Below are positions 56,088-64,000 of a DNA stretch of 64,000 nt, one piece after another. The DNA is from Clusia tigrina. Taxonomy: Eukaryota > Arthropoda > Insecta > Diptera > Clusiidae. A program made the position numbers and the translations under genes. The notes beneath the pieces were generated by a model. The model made no database searches. It had not been told where the DNA came from and saw nothing but the letters and a program-made list of their open reading frames with translations. How positions within the stretch are numbered: the first letter of the stretch is position 1; each line of letters opens with the position of its first letter. Location of the stretch: positions 248,001 through 312,000 of the forward strand of contig CAKKTE020000278.1 in the NCBI GenBank assembly GCA_920105625.2, read 5' to 3'.

Positions 56088-56612
56088 TATGACCATGTTC
56101 ACATTAACCTCAAAGAACCGACTGAATTTGATGTGTATGGGCAAAGAGGGAAAAAAATGTAAAAAATTTCTCGACTCATTTTGACATTTGCTGATGTTTC
56201 ATTTGCTTATTTGACATTTGCTGTTGTGAAATTTACAGATTTCGGATTTGTTGGTGTAATATTTGTATTAACACGCAAAAATAAAATTTTTTTTTAAATA
56301 ATGAATTGGAACTGAACACAAACAATAGAGGTCATATCGCTTTATGAGCAAAATTCATTGCTTTATAATCCGAAGTCCGAAGAATACAAGGACCGTATCA
56401 AAAAAAAAATAAGGTTTTGGAGAGCATTATTTCGCAGTTGAGACCAGTCAGACCAGAAGTAACTGCAGACGAAGTAAAAACTAATATAAAAACAATAAGA
56501 AACCAGTACAAGGCGGAAAAATGCTATTTTTAAATCGAAAAAATTGGTGCAGGCATAGAAGAAGTGCATGAATCCAAAATATTCTGACAACTTGCAAACG
56601 TCAAAATAATTA
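56088..56612 (+). mobile_element. Second MADF/TIR element, 3'-truncated
   Basis: It starts with the same terminal sequence (ATGACCATGTTCACATTA) as 21,032-21,577 and carries the same MADF-like blocks (NPKSEEYKDRIKK, VTADEVKTNIKTIRNQY), with small insertions. The right terminal repeat is missing; similarity stops at CAAACGTCAAAATAAT near 56,612. Confidence 0.65.
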
Positions 56613-56633
56613 TGTATATATTGTAATAATATA

Positions 56634-56725
56634 AATTTGAGCCTGGCAGGATTGCCATGTAATAATATAAATAAGAGCCTGGCAGGATCGCCATGTAATA
56701 ATATAAATGTTATTACAGCAGGAAC
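56634..56725. repeat. Short tandem repeat (about 42-bp unit)
   Basis: The block GAGCCTGGCAGGATTGCCAT with TGTAATAATATAAAT occurs twice in tandem with a further partial unit. The flanking 56,740-57,130 has AATAAA and no coding; it may be LTR debris. Confidence 0.6.
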
Positions 56726-57180
56726 GTCAAGCAATTCAATACAAGATTTGTATGTAGTATGCTTCAGAATATCTCTGTAAATGTACAGATCCTACCGAAG
56801 CGGATATGCGCCCTGTAGCAAAGTTTATGACCGGCAGAGTTTGCCGCTGGTCAAGCTAGGGTTTGTGCTGATCTTAAAGTTAAGCCTAACTGAGAGCACT
56901 GAGAAAGAATTGAAGTCTAGAGCAGTTATGGTAATTTAAACCCTTTTATATCTTTATATATTTTGATACATATTTTTCCTTACTCTATCTAAAATAAATT
57001 ATTCCTATCTGCATTGAGTATCGTGCCAACATTGGTCTGTACAGAGCCTGCTTGAGTCGTTGTGTTGTATAAGATGCTTATTCAGCAATACGTTAATAGT
57101 TAACAATATTATGTACGGCATATAAGAATACAGAGTATGATTGTGTTATTGTGTGGTCGTCAATGTACGCTAGTGAGGTA

Positions 57181-57359
<179 letters not shown>

Positions 57360-57603
57360 GGCGTTAGATGCGGAGTAGCCGTCGTAAAAATGATACTGCT
57401 TTGTATTTGCTGGTTCAATTGCCACTGACTTATTGTACTGTACATTTTGTGTATGAAAGGGAGGGCAAAGGTTAAAAATACAATGGTCATGGGTGAAAAT
57501 GAATACAATAAAATAGCGAATATAATTGGCGTGAACATTCCGTCGTCCTTGAACTCATTAGTTCAATAAAAGAGCTTCATAAACATAGAGTATATATATA
57601 TAT

Positions 57604-57835
57604 GGGTCTATGAAATAACTCCCACGAAATAAGTCCCACTTTTAAAAACGAAATAAGTCCCACCAAAAATTGCTGTTGTGAAAGTGGGAGTTATTTCGTT
57701 TTTAAAAGTAGGACTTATTTCGTCAATTGGTGGGTCTTATTTCGTTACGCGTTTTTATTTTAAGTGGGACTTATTTCGTTTTGAGTGGGAATAAATTCGT
57801 TTTGTAAAGTGGGATTTATTTCATACCCCCAAATG
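57604..57835. repeat. Left TIR and subterminal motif array
   Basis: The TIR holds two inverted motif copies (CGAAATAAGTCCCAC). Inside follow direct copies with variants: GTGGGAGTTATTTCG, GTAGGACTTATTTCG, GTGGGTCTTATTTCG, GTGGGACTTATTTCG, GTGGGAATAAATTCG and GTGGGATTTATTTCA. Confidence 0.9.
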
Positions 57836-58735
57836 GTTCCATTATTGCCAGGCATTGCGTCGATTCATAACCATGAAGGACAAAAGGCTCGCTCAATATA
57901 TTCGGCAAAATAAAGAAGCGTCTAGAATTTATCACAAATTTCTATCTCTTCCATTATTACCTGGAATGCACATTTCGGATAGCTTCCAACTACTAACCGA
58001 AGATTTAGGAAAATTGAACGCTTTAGATAGATTCAAATCAGGTACAATATTCCCTTTTACATAATATTTACAGAAAGGTGTTATGATTTCATTATTACAG
58101 ATCGGTCCACATAACTTTTCAGTTTTCGATTCTGAAATCCGCACTACGTCTGCAATAGAAGCCTACAATAGCGTCATAGGAAAAAGCAATCCAAAGACGG
58201 CTACTTTTTTCAAATTTGTAGCATTTTTACAGATGCAAGAATTTGAAAAAGTAAGACAATTTGAACTATTGATGAATACCAATGGTAGTGTGGGAAAAAA
58301 GCGTATTAAAAAGTCCTGTGTTTTGAAAGCAGATATGATTTCGAAATTCAAGAATGATCTCTTACAAGGTACTATAACTCCTTCTAAATTTCTTGACCAA
58401 CTGGTGTTATCAAAAAATGATTTAATTGTACAAATGGAGCCTGATGAAGATCTTTTTGAAGAATTATCATATTTGGAAGAGGACATTGAAGACGAGTCGT
58501 TAAACCATATTGAAACCAATCAGGATACAATTAATAATAATATGTGTGTGGTTTGTTTCATAAAGCAGCCAAATATCTTGTTTTTTCCTTGTAAGCACTT
58601 GAAAAATGCTGTCTTACAATGCAAACTCACAAAATTGATCAAACCAGTAAACTAGTATGTCCATTCTGTCGTGCAGAAGTTCGTGAAACCCTTCAAATAT
58701 TTATCTGATAAATAAATGATTTTTTTATGGAGGGG
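57834..58735 (+). pseudogene. MULE-type transposase, C-terminal half, with RING-like finger
   Basis: The frame opens inside the conserved WFHYCQALRR motif of MULE transposases (57,834), so the part with the first catalytic residues is absent. It continues (LSLPLLPGMHI) to 58,064. A second frame from 58,083 has FSVFDSEIRTTSAIEAYNSV, the MULE motif R-T-x-x-x-x-E-x-[WY], then a charged C-terminal domain and CVVCFIKQPNILFFPCKH (58,540-58,600), continued after a frameshift by CPFCRAEV (58,656-58,680), together a RING-like zinc finger. Between the frames a GT...AG intron (about 58,042-58,100) is possible but does not restore the frame. Transposases cut the element ends. This copy cannot. Confidence 0.7.
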
Positions 58736-59015
58736 TGCGATAGAGCCATGAAATATAAGGCCATTATGGCTTTATTTCTCATTTTTTTCTTATGCAAAAA
58801 GTTATATATTGGACATTTCGTAAAAGGGACAACCATAATTTTTTGTCCTTATCTCTCATGGCTCTCCTTTTTTGTTTATTAATTACTTTATACTTACTAT
58901 AATAAAAAAAACTTTAAAGAAATGTGTACAAATAGGTACCGAACTTAACTACTGGAAAAACAATATTAAAAAAAATTGTTGACGTAATTACGTATGTATG
59001 TGTTTTATTATATTT

Positions 59016-59432
59016 TTAGTAGGAAATTGGAATTCGTGTTCCATGTTTTCTAATATCACCATTACAAAATACAACTAATCCCAATGCCACGTTACAACTA
59101 TAATACCGTCTACCATGCACTGGATCTTCAAGCCATTTATAAAGGTCGATAATTTTAATCTGATGGTCCTTCCGAAACGCTTTCCATCTTAATAATAAGA
59201 ACAATTGATCTGTACTTAATCCATTTACGAATCCAAACGTTGTTACTAGTAGGCGTTCTCTATACGTTCCTTGACCGAAAAAAGAATTAATAATAAATTC
59301 TGGAACTCTATCAAAATTCGTAATATCCATTCCATTAAGAAGCCTTCTGATAGCTTGCATACGATTTTTCTTTATTATTCCTCTGCTTTGATTATTCATA
59401 TTATTCGACGTGTGTTTCTTTCGAAGAGCCAA
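59016..59432 (-). CDS. Unknown 138-aa ORF in MULE-like element
   Basis: The minus-strand ORF starts at ATG 59,432 (ALRKKHTSNNMNNQSRGII) and ends with TAA at 59,016. It is basic at its N-terminus (many K, R, N), then has a mixed helix/strand-like part with aromatic residues (FIINSFFGQGTYRERLLVTTFGF, split here for reading only as FIINSFFGQGTYRE and RLLVTTFGF), LYKWLEDPVHGRRYYSC and VFCNGDIRKHGTR. No family was recognised. It faces the transposase ORF, both lying inside the TIRs. It is intact while the transposase is not, but could be a chance frame in AT-rich DNA. Confidence 0.45.
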   Translation of the reverse strand: MALRKKHTSNNMNNQSRGIIKKNRMQAIRRLLNGMDITNFDRVPEFIINSFFGQGTYRERLLVTTFGFVNGLSTDQLFLLLRWKAFRKDHQIKIIDLYKWLEDPVHGRRYYSCNVALGLVVFCNGDIRKHGTRIPISY

Positions 59433-59464
59433 ATACTTCTTATTTGAAATCGCATTAAACAGTG

Positions 59465-59809
<345 letters not shown>

Positions 59810-59879
59810 AATTATTCATATCGTTATAGACATAATTAATTACATTAGTAGGCATTAGGTAATATAGACAAACGTTTAA

Positions 59880-61620
59880 CTATGGGGCGAACCAGAGTGC
59901 CACTGGCAGTTTTCAGGAAGATCTGCCATGATTTGTTGAGTTCGATCAGTACTTTGACGGCGGCAAGCCACACATTCGCGATAGATTTTACGGACAGCAT
60001 TCCTTGCTCCTAACACCTAAAATTTACGTTGCAATGCAGTTTGCATTAATAATGGGCCACCATGATACAACATTTTATGCAAGTCATTTAAAATCAAATT
60101 AACGATACGCGATTTGCTATGGAGTATAATCGGAAATGTAGCGTCTAAAGATATAGACGAACGTCGTATTCTTCCACCAACTCTCAATATACCCACTAGC
60201 ATCTAAGAATATATTCAATCTCGATAGCGGGCTGCGAAGCGGAATAGCTTTAGAATGTATGCAGCATTTAATCTCTTCAGGGAATATAACTGCTTGAGTG
60301 CTTTTAACCCAGATTTCTTCGGCTTTGATCAGTTCATGCTGCATTAGTTTGCCAAAATCACGGCAATCTTTATTACATATATAGGCAATCCAATAAGCGG
60401 TGCTGCGCTTTAAATGACTAAAGGAATTGTAGTTCATCAATAGCTTACAAAAGGAGTTATTCTCCACGGCATGTGCACACAATTTCCTTGTGCGGGCTTC
60501 TAGTTGCGTAGAGGTATTTTCTGTTCTTGAGGCAGGCCATTGCGTAGTTGGCTGAGAGAACCACGCTGGACCCTTACACCACAACTCACGAATAGTTAAT
60601 TTAGAACCTGAAAAACAGAAGAAGCACAGTCCGCAGGGTTTTCATGCGTGGATACATAAAACCACTTTTCGGGCGGTATGATATCCTGCACTTTAGCGAC
60701 GCGATTTGCTACAAATATAGTCCATTTGCTAGGATGACTGATTAACCATGCAAGCGTAATTTTGGAATCACTCCAACCCTAAACATTTGTAATAAGATTA
60801 CCAAATCATTGCTTAATACATTCACTCAAATTTGCGACTAAAACAGCAGCGTATAGTTCTATTTTCGGAATAGAAATTGGTCGTAATGGTGAAACTTTAG
60901 TTTTAGCACTTCCCAGGGATACCTTGACAGATCCATCGTCATATTCGGTGCGTGCGTACACAACCCCAGCGTAAGCAACCTCTGAAGCGTCGGCGAATCA
61001 ATGTAGGTCAGTGTTAGAGCCCTCAACGCCAGCACCAAGCCAACTTGGAATGCGGAGATTAGCAAGAGTCTTTAAATCATCTCTATGTTTTAACTAAATA
61101 GCCACTATATCATCCGGTACAAGATCATCCAATATCCAATTTCCATATGTGCTGAAAAAGAGCTTTTGGTACTACCGTAACTGGAGCTATCTTGCCCATG
61201 GGATCAAATAGCCGACAAGAGTTTGATAATAACTCACTTTTCGTGAAAGAAGTCGACGGAGAGCTTTGCTCGACAAAATAATGTAGAAAATCTCCATTTG
61301 AATTCCACATTAATCCCAATGCGTGAACGGTCTCTTCCTCAGCCAGCAAATGTGATTGGTTTTGTTCAGTCTCTTTCAATTTGAGGCGAATTTGCGTAGT
61401 TGAAAAAATCCGTTTTCTAATGTAGCTGTTCCACTCTTTCTAATATTGTTTAGCTCCTCTTTTGATTATAATGATTATAATGTTGCAGAGATCTCATTTC
61501 GAGATTCCTTTGCGGTTTGTTGGAATGCTCTAATTGCGTGATGTGCACTAGATCCAACTCCATACGTGACGCGTAACATACGATAATCCCGTAGTGGATT
61601 CTAATGACCGTCAGTAAAAA
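59880..61620 (-). pseudogene. pol: BEL/Pao pol fragment, third family (BEL-3)
   Basis: From 61,379 the minus strand reads the end of RT (ALGLMWNSNGDFLHY) and the connection block RLFDPMGKIAPVTVV, then broken RNase H pieces (61,065-60,600: ASEVAYAGVVYAR, KVSLGSAKTKVSPL-like), an RNase H/integrase linker (60,584-60,117), LRVGGRIRRSSI (60,190-60,150) and an H...C-x2-C finger (VRKIYRECVACRRQ) near 60,000-59,950. The integrase core is missing; the copy ends near 59,880. Upstream of 61,400 the RT palm is not recognisable. Many frames are broken. It differs clearly from the other two BEL families here. Confidence 0.8.
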
Positions 61621-61689
61621 TTAGGTAACCGTCAAAGCACAACTAAACCGTCCATAACATTGAATGAGTCAGTTGAGTCTTTTGTTGCA

Positions 61690-61995
61690 TCCTTTTATTT
61701 ATGTGATTGTGACACAGATGTCAATCGGGAATTCTAAACCTTTTGACATAATTCGGAAATATCTGACACAGATATGAATTGGTAATTCCAAACCTTTTGA
61801 CATAGTTCGGAAGTATGTCAATAACACATAGCTCACACATTGCTCACATATGCTGTTACGGTTTGGTTTGTTCTCAATAATATATAAGTAGAATATTTTA
61901 TTAGTTCAATTACAATTAAATATTCAAATGTTGTACCGGTCCGATCTTATAAATAAAGAAACTATAATAATATAAGATTCCGACGTTTAATAACA
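61690..61995 (+). repeat. BEL-type LTR (plus orientation), partial
   Basis: The sequence ends TTTAATAACA at 61,995, directly followed by TGGCGAACCTGCCAG, a BEL/Pao-like primer site. It has AATAAA (about 61,953) and an internal direct repeat (GACACAGAT...AATTC...AAACCTTTTGACATA) at about 61,716-61,765 and 61,767-61,815. Orientation is opposite to the BEL-3 pol fragment, so they may be different insertions. Confidence 0.6.
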
Positions 61996-62300
61996 TGGCG
62001 AACCTGCCAGATTGGGTCCTGTACGCGTTTATATAAAATGTAAAGTCCTGTTTGTGTAAAGTGTAAAGATCCTGCCATTCAGGCAGTGTGCGCGTTTGTA
62101 TAAAATATTAAGTTCTAGATTGTAAAGTGAAAAGATCCTGGTAAATAAGTGATATAAGTGAAATTTTATGAATACGTTAAACAAAGACAATTCGTAGAAC
62201 TGCAAGACACAACATCTATCAACATGAACAAATGCTACTCGCGACTTCGATTGGGTCACACGCTAATAACCCACATGCATCTTTTTAAAAAGGAACCTCC
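61996..62300 (+). other. Primer site and leader of the BEL-type element
   Basis: Two diverged copies of a block (GATCCTG/GTCCTG...CGCGTTTATATAAAAT...AAGTCCTG) lie near 62,010-62,110. No ORF is supported. The leader is cut at 62,300 by the right-end gypsy LTR. Confidence 0.5.
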
Positions 62301-62755
62301 TGTTGCGTTCTCAGCGAATTAGCTTTGGCAATGCGCCCTGCAGTTGCCTGTCACCTGTAAATCCTTGCCGGATCTGTAAAACACTTGCTGACTGCGGCGT
62401 AAACACAACACACACCGTTTCGCTTTCAGAAATACACAAACTGTCTTTATTCTTAAAACACTCTTATTTATAGTCTTAATTAGTTACATCATATTTTTAT
62501 AACCTAGTTAGGTGTTCCAATTACACAGGTGTTGACCAAATCAATTATGGCAATAAGCCAGTTTATACAAAATGCCAATGGTGCATTTTAGCCCTAGTTT
62601 GTGTGTCACTGTGTAATTGTATACGAGTATATGTAATATTAATTAAATTCATACGAGTATATGTAATATTAATTATACCTACAACCGGTCGATAGGCTAC
62701 TTGGGTTGTGTCGCGAGTCAACTACTCGTAGGTAGTCGTATCTTGACTCGCAACA
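62301..62755 (-). repeat. 3' LTR of right-end gypsy-group element
   Basis: 455 bp; on the minus strand it begins TGTTGCGAGTCAAGATACG and ends GAGAACGCAACA, so the ends match the TGTTG...CAACA of the 27.9-kb element. Both begin with a similar block (TGTTG[TC]GAGT and a GAGTAGTTGACTC-like hairpin). The polypurine tract AGAAAGAGGGGAGGAA precedes it (62,771-62,756). Confidence 0.85.
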
Positions 62756-63195
62756 TTCCTCCCCTCTTTCTGGAAGAATTTAGTGTAGCTACCTTCTAAA
62801 ATTGTAGAACCTACTACAATACAATACAATATTTTATATGTATACATTTACTATATATATTTTTCTGATAACCTAATACACTATTTTAAATTTATATTTA
62901 TATTATTATTTATGTTCTTTCTTTTTTTTAATATTTATTATATATATATTCCTTTTTCTTTTCAAATACTTTTTATTTTTTCTTCTTTTAACTATTGTGT
63001 TTTTTTAAATATATTTTCTTTTCAATCATTTATTTTTATTCTTTTAATATTAATATTTTTTTTTTTATTTATTTATGATTTTTTTCTTTTTTCTTGGTTT
63101 GTTTTCTCTTCCTTTTTATTTATTTAATTAATTTTTTTTTTCTCAAACATTTTGTACATTCTTAACTCTAACATCTGGTTTGCTTAGCCTATGCT
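62756..63195 (-). other. Polypurine tract and purine-rich 3' UTR of right-end gypsy element
   Basis: Read on the minus strand the stretch 63,150-62,890 is nearly all A and G, as in the same position (39,780-40,000) of the other gypsy element. It ends in the polypurine tract next to the LTR. No coding. Confidence 0.75.
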
Positions 63196-63198
63196 ACT

Positions 63199-63976
63199 CT
63201 ACACTGCAATCTCTCCTACCTGCGGCGTTGGTTGTGGTTCTCGTTGTGGGTATTTGACGCGCTTCCTTAACTGGCAGAATATATATGAGATTACTGCAAC
63301 GATCATTGCCAGCGTTGTGATCGCGGCGATCCCTCCCTTTTCCAACGAGGAGTGCATTATATCGTACGATGTTTTAAGGTTAAACAACGTCTGCTCTTTC
63401 TCCGTTTCCCTCATTAACTCGTTAATTGACTTGCCGTTAGTCGCTAGAATCTTCCTCAGATCTCCGGTGGGGTATTGCTTGTATCGTCGTTGGTACATCT
63501 GTACTATTTATTGGTTTCCAACGCTGCAAAGTTGTTAACTAGGCCTGAACGTTGGCCGCCATCTCTCTAGTTCCCATACTTGCTGGTGAAAACTCGTCAT
63601 GCTGGTTCTTCTGTGCTCTATGCACCAGCACCATCTCTTTCCCAATCAACCGACGGTCTTCTCCAATGTGCAGGAATCCCGTCCCCTGCAGCTCTAGTCT
63701 TGTCGATCTTGCTTGGCACACTGCTGACACAAAAATTTTCTCATCAAAATGGTATAGCCAGCGGTTTGGTGACTCTGTCACTACCAACAATCCTCCCGTA
63801 GCTGAGACTGCTACATGCTCGCACTTATCTTGCTCGTTTTTCAACGCCTGTACTTCACAAGATTTGCTTTCCCTTATAAGGGCTTTCCCCGGATGTGGAC
63901 ACATACGCTGTGAAATATCCATCATTCTACAAGACTTAATATCCTCCGACGTTAGTCCGATATAATTATCATGCAC
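63199..63976 (-). pseudogene. env: Env C-terminal part of right-end gypsy-group element
   Basis: Minus frame 63,976-63,539 is a Cys-containing ectodomain piece, and after a frameshift near 63,500-63,540, 63,498-63,199 carries a helical stretch, a single hydrophobic segment of about 20 residues (GGIAAITTLAMIVAVISYIF, about 63,335-63,275) and a short basic cytoplasmic tail ending at a TAG. This is the layout of the transmembrane end of insect gypsy-type envelope proteins, which sit in the membrane and fuse it. The N-terminal part lies outside the window. The frameshift suggests it is not functional. The other gypsy copy has no matching env. Confidence 0.75.
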
Positions 63977-64000
63977 TCGATTCTCTGTGATGTAGTCATA

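Noticed and set aside
58042..58100. Intron joining the two MULE transposase frames
   Set aside because: Splice-like GT and AG sites exist, but joining them gives an early stop; a frameshift or a different site is equally likely, so it is not called.
63552..63965. 137-aa plus-strand ORF
   Set aside because: Antisense shadow of the env frame, which has the transmembrane end, 3' UTR and LTR in consistent order.

Overview
The window looks like TE-dense, AT-rich heterochromatin or intergenic DNA from a higher dipteran insect (drosophilid- or tephritid-like). This is an inference. It rests on a copia element whose primer-binding site is the internal initiator-tRNA-Met type of Drosophila copia, three BEL/Pao families, gypsy-group LTR elements with env, LOA/I-type LINEs with TAA tails, a mariner, MADF-coding DNA elements and a MULE. 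No operons, rRNA genes, full tRNAs or CRISPR arrays were seen. The only piece that may be a host gene is one possible exon near 55.0-55.3 kb.

Layout. 1-2.55 kb: a LINE fragment, repeated at 47.5-48.2 kb, then the 3' end and a candidate long LTR of an LTR element. 2.55-12.95 kb: two copies (A on +, B on -) of one BEL/Pao family lying tail to tail, giving about 3-kb inverted arms around a 180-bp LTR piece; B carries gag, pol and an env-like gene. 12.95-17.5 kb: a jockey-like fragment, a partial BEL LTR and a copia element that has lost its reverse transcriptase in frame. 17.5-19.3 kb: a dead mariner between TA arrays, with a perfect 394-bp palindrome at its 5' end. 19.3-21.6 kb: remnants (Harbinger N-terminus, LTR integrase tail, copia gag) and a TIR-bounded MADF element. 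21.8-27.9 kb and 40.6-40.75 kb: a second BEL/Pao element (-) with 69-bp tandem repeats in its probable 5' LTR. 27,901-40,610: a whole gypsy-group element with two 475-bp LTRs differing at three sites and a 4-bp target duplication; it sits in the BEL LTR and is itself interrupted at 34.29-36.10 kb by a 5'-truncated LOA/I-type LINE with a 12-bp target duplication.

41.7-48.2 kb: a nearly full-length degenerate LOA-type LINE (+) followed by a related LINE tail (-). 49.5-54.5 kb: I-type LINE fragments and unassigned DNA. 55-57.4 kb: the possible exon, an RT fragment, a truncated MADF element and a TA array. 57,604-59,657: a MULE-like DNA element with 65-bp inverted repeats, arrays of a repeated 16-bp motif at both ends, a truncated transposase/RING ORF and a second, unknown convergent ORF. 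59.9-62.3 kb: a third BEL/Pao fragment (-) and a BEL LTR with leader (+). 62,301 to the end: the 3' LTR, UTR and env end of a second gypsy-group element (-), related to the one at 27.9-40.6 kb.

Almost every coding region is broken by stops, frameshifts or deletions, so the genes do not form a working pathway. The interest lies in nesting order, in the inverted structures (possible dsRNA sources), in deletion derivatives that kept an open frame, and in the MULE-like element.
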